From NCBI GenBank assembly GCA_021234155.1, contig JAJEKV010000047.1, positions 8,224,033 through 8,288,032 on the forward strand: a stretch of 64,000 nt of DNA. The letters are read 5' to 3'. A program made the position numbers and the translations under genes. Of this stretch, positions 21,201 to 30,706 are shown piece after piece. The notes under the pieces are model-generated. The model did not search any database, was not told where the DNA came from, and saw only the letters and a program-made list of their open reading frames with translations. Position 1 is the first letter of the stretch. Every line of letters starts with the position of its first letter. This stretch comes from Isoetes taiwanensis. Its lineage: Eukaryota; Streptophyta; Lycopodiopsida; Isoetales; Isoetaceae.

Positions 21201-23929
21201 TAAATATAAATAATGTAGCAGTGGCCCACAAAGTTTAGCTGCAAGAACGGAGTATGGTTTCATACAAATCCAAGTGAAAGGCATAGAGCAATAGCTGCAT
21301 GAAGTAAGAGTTTGAATGCTTCAAAGAAAAACAGATGAATCAAAGCAAGTTTTAACTTGAATTTTTTTTTACAAATCCGTAGATTAAAAACCCATCCCAA
21401 ATTGTCTCTCAGAAGCAAAAAAAAGGGTTGATGTGGGCATCTGAAATTTGAACAGGATCAATTGGGCTCAATTGCTTGAGCTATGGCTTTGTCCAAACAG
21501 ACATTCCGGTAGATCCAGGCGGCGGGATACCCACAAGCGTGCTCCCGGAATTGAAACAAAATAAGACTTGGGTGTGGTTTTTCAACCCACGACCTCGAAG
21601 CAAAGGAATTATGTTCACCGCCTAATCCGTGTTACGCCGCCTTCGCCAGATCGGTCTTGCATGCGAAATTGTGGATTCATTATTCCCCTGTTTAGCCTTG
21701 GTTTTGCGCTCTAGATATGGCGGAATCGTTGGGGTTTTGCGTAAAAAATCCCTAAGCCTACTTGTTTGAGCCTTTGGAATGTGATCGAGCTTGATAATAG
21801 ATTGATCGGGGTGTATCGCACCAATTTTTGGGTGAGGAAGCCGCAAGAATCTTTGCAAAAATTGCTTTTAATCAATTCCAAGTTTATGAGGTTAAGAAAT
21901 CTCGAGCCACAATACATGCATGTCTTCAAGAAAGGCTCGAGAAGACCCGGTGTGGAGGCATAGGCATATGGGTTATCTCTTAGTTCCGGTACTCTCCTTT
22001 TTTGTGATTTCTGGATCAATCCGGTATGCATATTCTTTAGGAAGCCGTCCCAGCTAAAACAGAGGATTTCTGTTTTGCCAAATCCTCAATCTATTCTACG
22101 ATCTTCCTGTATTTGCAAGCAAGATTTGAAGGGTCTGGAGAGCCGACTTTGGACCATCGCCTTTTCCATGGTCTCATTAGGTGCGGATCCAAATTGTTGC
22201 CGGGCGGTGGTTGGACCCCGTAGATCGCTCCAAAAAACAACGTGGCAGAAAAATATGGTAAAAGATTGCGGCGCAGAAAAATTATGCCCGACAAAAACAG
22301 AAAATCAAAATTTGAAACTCACTTATATATGTGTAGATAGATATGTAATAGTTGTAAATGGGTAATGGGCATATAAGAGTGTAAATGTAGCTATTGACTT
22401 GTCCTATTGGCTCCAAGTTAAATGTTGTCGCACAAAGGGTTGCCCACATGGAAGGGAATAGACGAAATGAGATTTAGCAATACAATCATGTTCTTATATC
22501 TACACATGCTTTGATAGCTGAAACAGTGTTGTTCTTAATTGTCATGCGAATTTTTCAACTATCATTGTACTTAAATTAATTGTTGTTTCGATCAATTCAT
22601 GGACAACTAATGGGGGCTTTCCAGTCAATAAGTGTAGCGTGACAATACCCAAAGGCTATATGTCTGACTGCATATGAAAACAACCAGTGTTGTTGTGCTA
22701 TAGATCAATGTAAGCAAATGCATGCACTAGGATTGTGCCTTATGTCTGTGAACAACATATTTCTTGACAATGCTTCTGAAAATTGTGCTAAGGTCGTATA
22801 GCGCTTGAAGGATTCTCAATCTTCTAAGTCTTCTATCATGCATGCATGATTGCCCTCCAGTGCTCCGAAGGTGTTTTTCCATTTGTTTTGTAGTCTCATG
22901 TTGTATTTTCTTTGATTTAATATGAACTTTCTCAATGTTATAAATATACGGATTCTAGAGGGTCGCAACTTTCTTCAAATCGAGCCTCTTAACCTTCACG
23001 ACTTCACCAGATGCCTCTAATTAGAACGTGCTTCCATCGTGTAGGATTCCAAGAGATATTCAATTCACGTTGCTCACATACAAGAACTTATGTATAAGAG
23101 ATTCCAATACTTATTGACATGAATTGAAGGATCGAGTGACTATTACTGAGTATTAGCACAATAGATAGAAAGTTTACATCAATTTTGGAAAAATATATGC
23201 CACAAATGACTATCGATCATATCTGTACAACGTACAACAACCTGCATCAGAGCTAGCTTCAAGGATTGTGCCGAGTATAGCATATGTCACTATTTGGTCA
23301 AAAATCAGAATCTTTTCAGCTTAACATTCTTTCATACTTAATCTCCATGCATATTAATCTTCTCTTGCAATCAATGATACCCTTCTTATTGATTAAGGCA
23401 ACAGAAACCATTGAGACGTGAACAACACAAATTTGAGCTCCTCAAAATTCTTAGACTTGTCCAAAATGTATTCTCTCTGAAGTATACCTTCATTCTATTT
23501 GTTTCTTTCTCAAAGAGTAAGGGAATCACAGACCAGATTCTTTTTTTTTTATTGACTACCAGTAAAGAAATCCGGAAGTCAATTAAGCTAAAATCGAAGA
23601 GGATTAGATTGTAAGAAACATGTAAAATGGTTGACAGGACTCTTAAAGCAATTTGTGGGTGTCAATTGTATCTCACCCAATAGATGTGTGCATTTCAGCT
23701 TAATCCGCATGACATTATTGCAATCTTCCAGTTTGCACAAGAATTGAAGCATTATCATCATTTGTTCTCCAGTCTTCTCTGCATCACGAGGGAGTGAATA
23801 TTTTAGATTCCACCATAATCGAGGATATGAACTCCAGGATGTCACCAATCTATCTAATCATGCTACTCACACAATTTTAGTCATCATATACTGGCACCTT
23901 ACACTGCTGCACTTCATGGGACATTGAAA
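21201..23929. other. Intergenic, no supported gene
   Basis: A plus-strand stretch 21,766-22,365 has open pieces in different frames without recognisable motifs. On the minus strand near 21,640-21,570, the sequence around GATTAGGCGGTGAACA and GGTTGAAAAACC faintly resembles tRNA A and B boxes, too weak to call. The rest is AT-rich. Confidence 0.4.
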
Positions 23930-24079
23930 AATATTTAGCCCACCTTTTTAGCAAGAGGAGTTGATAAAAAATAAGGCAGTGGCTGCACCCATAACCTGGA
24001 GATGTACAAAGTGTAAGAATATTTAGCCCCCTGTTTAGCAAGAAGAGTTGCAAAACCTGGAGATGTACAAAGTGTAAGA
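23930..24079. repeat. Imperfect tandem duplication, 88-bp offset
   Basis: AATATTTAGCCC...TTTAGCAAGA and ACCTGGAGATGTACAAAGTG occur in both copies (23,930 and 24,018). The second copy lacks an internal 26-base segment. Confidence 0.85.
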
Positions 24080-25291
24080 TTAGCATCATTAAAATGCCAT
24101 GCAAATTCTGTCCTCATTTACTGTACTAATAACACATGAACATGTGAATAGACACTAGAATATACAGGATGAGGAACGAAAAAAATGTACGCACATCTAG
24201 GAACGACTCATGAACCCTAAACTAATGGGCCTTTTTACAATGAGCCATATAATTCTGATACTAGTTTGATTTAACATTATAGTACACTAACAGTCCTAAA
24301 ACTAAACCATGTCATGAAGCCAAAACTGATGTCTACATATCTCCCATTAGCTTCCAGTAATGGATTGCAAATGCTGCCTTCATTTCTCTAGATTTAGCAC
24401 TAATCGTGTTTCATTAAAACATCAGTCAGCTGTGCACCTATAAGTCAGCATTGCATCTGTGGAATTCTATTTTCAAGCTTTTTCCCAGACACAAAAGGCT
24501 TGAATGCCAAGATGTTAATTGGCTGGATGCCACTTTCTGAATCATCTCAGATCAGTTGTTCCTCATTTGTCACATAAAACCTTCATTTATGCTTCTGTGG
24601 TGTTAAAACTGATAGTAAATTATTTCCTTGCAGCCCAAGTAAGAGACTAATCTTGAAGCATACCATGTTACAGAGCATCGATGATTAAGATTTCATGCAA
24701 AATTGGCTAAGGATACGAGGGGCAAACCAGTTGTCTGAACAATCTTTCCCATCTGCATCAAGGATTGCCTTAACTCCCTACTCAAATGGATAGCAATGGC
24801 TTGCAATCTCATATATGAGAACTGTCAAGCAACTCTACATGGTGTACTGAAATTCTCAGAACAGAACTTGATCTAATACCCTTGGAAATATCTCACCAAT
24901 GATGCGCAATCATTTGACATCACATTTGTCATATCCCTTCTTGTGTTAAAATGCTTTGCCAATCCTAATGAGAGCTCTGTGTCTGTTGTAGAAGAAGGCA
25001 TGCTCTCAAGCAAATGAACGTGTCTTGCACATCGCAGCATGTAACTCGGAGATCTGATACTTAGCATCTTCAACAAATTGCATGAGAACACCTGTTGAAT
25101 AGCAGGGTCATATTCTCCAGCATTCTTATCATAAATCTCCCTACGCTGCTATAAGGTCTTGCCCCATCCTGGTTTCAGACTGATTGATATTCAGCCGTTT
25201 CATTTATGAATCAGTCAATGCACCATGTAAAATATCTTTTAAGGAAACGAAGCATCTTTGGAGAAACTTACAAACTACCTTAGGATCCAAC
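24080..25291. other. Non-coding, downstream of the PPR gene
   Basis: No open frame beyond about 70 codons and no recognisable motif. Sequence is moderately AT-rich and not obviously repetitive. Confidence 0.5.
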
Positions 25292-25345
25292 AATCGATAG
25301 CTAATCTTGTCTTGGTGTCATCGAAGACAAGATTAGCTATCGATT
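25292..25345. other. Perfect 22-bp stem hairpin with 10-nt loop
   Basis: The arm 25,292-25,313 (starting AATCGATAGCTAATC) is exactly complementary to 25,324-25,345, with loop GGTGTCATCG. GGATC also recurs on both flanks, hinting at a longer weak palindrome. Could be a small-RNA precursor, a MITE remnant or a recent palindromic duplication. Confidence 0.7.
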
Positions 25346-26224
25346 TCCATGGATCTACACCCTAACTGGATCTAATATAACGATGTCTAGAACTTCAACT
25401 GAAATTCACCTGCACTGCATCAAGATACATCATCTGACCCAAAGAAACAAGATCTATAAATCTCTTCTCAATTACCCTGTCAAAACTGACCTGGTATGGA
25501 AAAGCCACTCAAAATTCAAGAAATGGTATAATTCCAGAGTTTCCATACTCATATTCACGTGAAACTTTACGATCTATGCATTGCAAAGAGCGGTAAAAGC
25601 TGATAGGTATATTTTCAGGCTAAATCAAGTCTGCTTCAGCATAAAGAGAAAGGTGTAATTGGTGGCTTATAGAAGCTCTTAGAGTCTACTTGACATTGCT
25701 ATATATAAAAGCAGATTGTCTAGCAGGTCCACTACTTTTAAATTCGAACCAAGATCAGGTAGCCTAACAGGATTTGTTCCCATTTTCAATCCGCCTTTTT
25801 CATATATTCTCATTCTTTCATATGTTTATTATGGATTCATGAGCAAAACAACAAATATTGTGGCAGCAAGATTGGAGTTCAGAGCTGCCATGAAGACATA
25901 CCTCAACATCTACGTTTACACTACCTTGGTTTCTCAACGATCTACAGTTGCTTCTGCCAATAGGACTCCTTGTCACCTGAAAATGCATGCTCACAATAAA
26001 TAAAAGCAATCTCAAACAAACAAGTTTTCAAGACGTCACCTAGGAATGTGATGAAGTAGTGTAGAGGGCAAACAGGTCCATCAGTAAGCTCTTGGAAGTC
26101 ACTACCCCATGCTTCTAGGAAGATATTAAGGATGGCATTTGTTCATTTTTAATGAGCACTCATGCAACCAAGTCAGCTCAATTCGACCTTCCCCTGTATT
26201 ACATGAATGCTGCCTGCTAACTTC
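25346..26224. other. 3' flank of the PPR gene, nothing coding
   Basis: No protein-like frame. It is expected to contain the 3' untranslated region of the minus-strand PPR gene, but no unambiguous polyadenylation site could be fixed. Confidence 0.45.
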
Positions 26225-27802
26225 TCACCACATATCCCCACAGGAACAGGAACCAGCTTTAAAATGATGCACCCATGTATTTTCTCGAAGAACTATTTCT
26301 CGTCTCTCAATATCTGATATAGATTTAAATGCATTATGACAGTCATTGCACATTCTCATATTTTTTGTCAAATGCAATGTATGACCTTGTGGTGCATGAA
26401 GAAGCCCAAACGCTATCGCCAATTTCTCTGCATGGCCACACAATGCTTGTTCCTTCTCTTTCTGAGAAATAGGCTGCAAGATAAGATCTGTATCTGGTAC
26501 ATATCCTCTCTCTTTCATGCGCGATTCCAAAGCTTCTAACATTGCTGCAATTTCTTCACTTTGCTTGTCACCAACCTGAAATGCATGTATCTTCTTGTCC
26601 ACCTCTATCAAAGCTCTTCCAAGCTTCCTCTTAACCCCCCTGTGTTTCCTAAGCGCCTCTACTTTACTTGCATCATGCCGCCTGCCACTATCAACAAAAC
26701 TGTTTGCCATGAGAACATATGACGCAGCGTTTTCGGGGTTGATTTCAACCAGATGATGAAAACATCTCTCCCCTACATCAGCCTCCCCATATGTTCTGCA
26801 CGCGGTGAGCAAAGCTAACCATATTTCTCTAGATAAAGAACAGTCCACAGATCTGATCAATTCACTTGCCTCGTACAACTGCCCTGAACGTGCGAAAAGA
26901 TCAATCATACAAGCATAATGATCTATGCTTGGTACAATGCCATATTTCATTCTCATAAGCTTGAAATAGGCTTGGCCATTGGAGATCAAGTTAGTGCGTG
27001 CACATGCAGTAAGGAGACATAAGAATGTCACAGCATCTGGCTTTACATTCTCTCCTTCCATGTCCTCAAAACATTGCACAGCCATAGCACCCGCATGATT
27101 TATACCGTATCCTCTTATCATCGCATTCCATGATACTGCACTTCGAACTGGAAGCTTGCTGAAAACTTTCCTTGCATCTTTCAGTAAGCCACATTTAGCA
27201 TACATGTCAATCAAAGTGCTGCCAATAAATAAGTCCGTTTCTAGTCCCATCTGGATCATCTCCATGTGCATTTGACGGCCCCTTTCTAGAGCTCCTATGC
27301 TGCCACAAGCTTTCAAGACCGAAAGAAATGTGACAGTATTTGGACATACACCTTCATGTTGCATTTGCTCAAAGCATTCAACTGCTTGCTCTCCAAGTGC
27401 ATTCTCAGCATACCCAGCAATGAGGGAGTTCCAAGAGACAACATCTCTCGTTGGGGATGTGTCAAATACTTCTCGAGCCCCCTTAAGATATCCGCATTTA
27501 GCATACATGTCAATTAAAGCACTGATTACAAATGGATTTAATTTCTTCTGTGCTAATTCCTTGTGTATTTTCTGTCCTGTCCATATGTCCCCTATGCTGC
27601 TACAAGCTTTCAAAATGCAAAGAAATGTAATAGCATCTGGAGTAATACCCTTAATTATCATCTCCCCATAACAGTTCAGGGCTTCTTGACCACATTGATT
27701 TTCAGCATATTGCGAGATAATTGTATTCCAGGAGACAATGTCTTTAGTTGTCATTCTCTCAAATACCCAGCGTGCCTCTAGAAGAGAGCCACACACTTGC
27801 AT
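26225..27802 (-). CDS. PPR-DYW:KP protein, C-terminal part
   Basis: A 525-codon frame holding the last three PLS triplets (VSWNTIISQYAE, VSWNSLIAGYAE and VSWNAMIRGYGI), the E1/E2 region and a complete DYW-type deaminase domain. In place of the flowering-plant PG box (EPGCSWIEV) it has KRKLGRALIEV, a KPAxA-like variant. The catalytic HAE is at residues 457-459 and CNDCH at 485-489; the second zinc site is HHFKAGSCSCG. The protein ends GDMW. Such domains edit single pyrimidines in mitochondrial or plastid RNA, the PPR tract selecting the site. The frame begins MQVCGSLLEAR, which aligns inside a MYAKCGSLLEA motif. It is therefore the continuation of the 27,802-29,781 frame after a net two-base insertion and not an independent gene start. 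Its ATG overlaps the previous stop (TAATG). Confidence 0.9.
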   Translation of the reverse strand: MQVCGSLLEARWVFERMTTKDIVSWNTIISQYAENQCGQEALNCYGEMIIKGITPDAITFLCILKACSSIGDIWTGQKIHKELAQKKLNPFVISALIDMYAKCGYLKGAREVFDTSPTRDVVSWNSLIAGYAENALGEQAVECFEQMQHEGVCPNTVTFLSVLKACGSIGALERGRQMHMEMIQMGLETDLFIGSTLIDMYAKCGLLKDARKVFSKLPVRSAVSWNAMIRGYGINHAGAMAVQCFEDMEGENVKPDAVTFLCLLTACARTNLISNGQAYFKLMRMKYGIVPSIDHYACMIDLFARSGQLYEASELIRSVDCSLSREIWLALLTACRTYGEADVGERCFHHLVEINPENAASYVLMANSFVDSGRRHDASKVEALRKHRGVKRKLGRALIEVDKKIHAFQVGDKQSEEIAAMLEALESRMKERGYVPDTDLILQPISQKEKEQALCGHAEKLAIAFGLLHAPQGHTLHLTKNMRMCNDCHNAFKSISDIERREIVLRENTWVHHFKAGSCSCGDMW

Positions 27803-29781
27803 TACACTTTAATCAATGCATTGCCAACAAAAAGATCCTTATGGAAGCCTCTTTTTGCAATCTTATCATGGATTTCTCTAGCCTTGTCTAAAGCACCTAT
27901 GCTCTCACAAGCTCTTAAGCTGCAAACATATGTAATGGCATTAGGAGATATGCATTCAAGTTGCATCTGCACAAAAAAATTTAGCACTTCCACACAATAT
28001 CCATTATTAGCACATCCTGCAATAAGTGTGTTCCAAGATACAATATCCCTACTCTGCATCTTATCAAATACTTCAATAGATTCTGTTATTGACTGGCATT
28101 TTGAATACATGTCGACTAGACAATTGCTAACACAAAGATCTTCACTAAACCCTTGCTTTATAACATTGGCGTGTATTTCCCGACCCTTGCTTATGGCACC
28201 ACAAGCAGCACATCCTTTCAAGCTGCAGATATATGCAACAACATTCGGAAAAATGCCCTCTATTTGCATCTGATCAAAGCACTGAAGCCCTTCATGAGCT
28301 AGTCCATTTTCAACATAGCCTGCAATTAGTGCAGTCCAAGACACAATGTCCCGATTAGACAGCTTCTTAAAAACTCTCCATGCCTCTTCAAGCAATCCGC
28401 AATTGACATACATGGTGATTAAAGCATTGCCAATGGAAAGATCCACGTGGAGCCCCTTATCTCCAATTTCAGAGTGTATCCTTCTTGCCTTGTCTATAGC
28501 CTTTATACTGCCACAAGCTCCCAAGCTGAGAACGAGTGCAGTAGCATTTGGGGACAGACCATGTACTTGCATTCGTTCAAAACAACTTAGCACTTCCTTA
28601 TAAAGTCTATTATCTGCATACCCTGACATCAATGCAGTCCAAGAGACGACATCTTGAATTTGCAATTTGTTAAATGCTTTCTCTGCCTCTTCAAATGAGC
28701 CACATTTGGCATACATGTCCACCAAAGAATTCCCAATAGCAGCATTCATTTCATATCCCATTTTAGCTATTTCTATGTGTATTGCTCGGCCTTTATCTAT
28801 TGCTCTTAAGTTTGCACAAGCCTTCAAGCTGTAAACAAATGTAATGACATTTGGATGGATGCCCTCCAGTTTCATCTGATCAAAACATCCCAAAAGTTCA
28901 TGGTAGAGAGCACTTTCAGCATATCTTGCAATTAAAGTTGTCCAGGAGATAGCATCCCTGTTCGGGAGCCTGTCAAAAACATCCCCTGCCTCAGCAAGGG
29001 AGCCGCATTTGGCATACATGTCCACCAAGGCATTTCCAACAAAAAGTATTCCTTCAAAACCCTTTTTTGCAACTTGAATGTGTATTTCTCGTCCTTTCTC
29101 TATGGCACCCATATTGCCACAGACCTTTAAGCAACAAACCCATGTAACAGCATCCGCAGATAAACCTTCATCTTGCATCTGTTCAAAACATCTCAGTGCT
29201 TCCTGAGCAGGACCATGTTCTGCATACCCAGCAATGAGTGCAGTCCAAGAAATAGTATTTCTTACTGCTAAATTCCCAAAAACTTGGCGCGCCTCTGCAA
29301 GTGAACCACATTTGGCATACATATCAACCAATGTGCTTCCCAAAAACATGTCCTGCTCAAGTCCTTTCTTTGAAATTTCATTATGAATCTGCCGACCTTT
29401 CTCAATATCCCTCAATTTGGCACAAGCTTTCAACAGGGCCAAAAATGTATAAGGACTAGGATCTATGCCATCCTCGTCCATTCTTTTGTACAAGCTGAAA
29501 GCATGCTGTGATTGCCCACACTCAACATGCCCTACCAATAGAGAGGTCCATGAATGCTCATTCTGGTGATCAGAACTGCTGAATGTCTGGAGAGCATCAA
29601 AGGTGCTCCCACATTCCATAAACATTGGGACCATATAATTTTCAACCGGGTTAGCATTTTCCAATCTCTTCTTGCAGAAGAATGCATGCACGTTCTTGGC
29701 AGATGATAGCTTCTGTTTTTTCCTGCATGTTTGCAATGCACAGATCAAAGTCCCAAACGAATGAAGCTCGCCCACATTCAT
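27802..29781 (-). CDS. PPR protein, N-terminal part of the same gene
   Basis: A 659-codon intronless frame with six PLS triplets. Each has the SWTALIAGY-type P motif, an L motif with GREIHxxI and an S motif with FVGNALVDMYAKCG. It ends LFVGNALIKV, then TAA, where the family has ALIDMYAKCG; the following frame resumes the motif two bases out of register. The joined gene would span 3,557 bp and encode about 1,185 residues with nine triplets, E1/E2 and DYW:KP. An in-frame TAG nine bases upstream fixes the ATG at 29,781 as the first usable start. The N-terminus (MNVGELHSFGTLICALQTCR) is not a convincing organelle transit peptide. A consensus donor GAG|GTAAGT sits just upstream at about 29,817, so an upstream exon could supply one. 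Either a recent pseudogene or an assembly error at one site. Confidence 0.9.
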   Translation of the reverse strand: MNVGELHSFGTLICALQTCRKKQKLSSAKNVHAFFCKKRLENANPVENYMVPMFMECGSTFDALQTFSSSDHQNEHSWTSLLVGHVECGQSQHAFSLYKRMDEDGIDPSPYTFLALLKACAKLRDIEKGRQIHNEISKKGLEQDMFLGSTLVDMYAKCGSLAEARQVFGNLAVRNTISWTALIAGYAEHGPAQEALRCFEQMQDEGLSADAVTWVCCLKVCGNMGAIEKGREIHIQVAKKGFEGILFVGNALVDMYAKCGSLAEAGDVFDRLPNRDAISWTTLIARYAESALYHELLGCFDQMKLEGIHPNVITFVYSLKACANLRAIDKGRAIHIEIAKMGYEMNAAIGNSLVDMYAKCGSFEEAEKAFNKLQIQDVVSWTALMSGYADNRLYKEVLSCFERMQVHGLSPNATALVLSLGACGSIKAIDKARRIHSEIGDKGLHVDLSIGNALITMYVNCGLLEEAWRVFKKLSNRDIVSWTALIAGYVENGLAHEGLQCFDQMQIEGIFPNVVAYICSLKGCAACGAISKGREIHANVIKQGFSEDLCVSNCLVDMYSKCQSITESIEVFDKMQSRDIVSWNTLIAGCANNGYCVEVLNFFVQMQLECISPNAITYVCSLRACESIGALDKAREIHDKIAKRGFHKDLFVGNALIKV

Positions 29782-30181
29782 GATCCTCTAAGCTCAGCGG
29801 CATTTAAGAAACTTACCTCAAAACCAAAATTCGCGGTGTGTTCAGAACAATGTATGTATCTGGAAATGTTGGTGCACGATAATCCGTTGCAATCTAGGCT
29901 CAAGCATGGGTTAAAATGCATCAAATGCTCAAAAGTGGAGCATTTTGACTGGTACCGGGTAAGAAAAAACTAAAAGATAAAACTTTCATCGTAGATCATC
30001 AATAATCGCCTTTGGGCACGGCACTCAATTAGCTTAACATTCTTTCATAAGTATAATTTTATGCAGAAACCTCATTCGGAGTCGAAGGAAGCTGTATCTC
30101 TCATCCTGTAAAGGCACTTCCAGTGCTTACTCTGTTATGCGCAAGACTCTACAATGTTTCAATGTGGATTGGAATATAGGG
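29782..30181. other. 5' flank of the PPR gene
   Basis: Promoter and leader region of the minus-strand PPR gene by position. Contains the donor-like GAGGTAAGT on the minus strand. No clear TATA box could be assigned. Confidence 0.4.
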
Positions 30182-30448
30182 ACGTAAAATCAAGGTAGCA
30201 GCAATTCAGCTGCGTCCATCAATCACGCCGCGCCACGTGTCACTTATTCTTTTAAAGAATGTTAAAGAAAATTTCAAGCAACGACGAGCAAAATTTTTAC
30301 TGCGGCGTTCTTCCTGCGTTCTTCTTTCAGCTGAAGATTCTGAGTTTTTACTCCACATTCTGGAGCTTTCACCTCGAATTCTGGCCGATTCACCTCGCAT
30401 TCTGCCATATTTCACCTCGCTGAATTGCTGCTACCTTTGATTTCACGT
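30182..30448. mobile_element. MITE-like element with 29/30-bp terminal inverted repeats
   Basis: The left arm at 30,182-30,210 (ACGTAAAATCAAGGTAGCAG then CAATTCAGC) matches the reverse complement of 30,419-30,448 with two differences. The 267-bp element has no coding capacity; its interior has repeated CACCTCG(A/C)ATTCTG words. It ends three bases before a second, unrelated inverted repeat. Confidence 0.7.
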
Positions 30449-30451
30449 TTT

Positions 30452-30553
30452 AAGAATCACCTCTTACCTGTGATTCTGGTGTGTCAACGCCGCCTCCGCC
30501 TAACAGCGTCGGCAGCGTTTCCACACCAGAATCACAGGTAAGAGGTGATTCTT
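30452..30553. mobile_element. Foldback with perfect 32-bp arms
   Basis: Arm 30,452-30,483 (AAGAATCACCTCTTACCTGT...) is identical to the reverse complement of 30,522-30,553. The 38-base centre continues the pairing with AACGC-GCC against GGC-GCGTT. It has the shape of a very young MITE or a small-RNA foldback. Perfect arms imply recent origin or selection on the stem. Confidence 0.75.
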
Positions 30554-30580
30554 ATATACGTAATGTCATAATAGAATACA

Positions 30581-30706
30581 ACTAGTAAACGTGTGCCCGG
30601 CATTGCCCTGGCATATGTTTTTACTCGGCTTTTAATGTCCATATGTGTAACTTCAACATCGCATATTGATATTTGCAAGAATGAACATAATTTGCATTTG
30701 TAATTA
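30581..30706 (+). repeat. Dispersed repeat beginning CTAGTAAACGTGTGCCCGGC
   Basis: Shares its start and about 130 bp of following sequence, including TTGCAAGAATG(A/G)ACAT and (A/T)TTTGCATTTGTAATT-like ends, with 35,164-35,303. Shorter related starts, AGTAAACATGTACCCGGCG at 30,881 and ATAAATGTGTGCCCGGCGTT near 31,165, lie nearby. One transposon family is likely. Confidence 0.65.

Noticed and set aside
21570-21640. tRNA-like boxes on the minus strand
   Set aside because: The B box (GGTTGAAAAACC) departs from consensus and no cloverleaf can be formed by eye.
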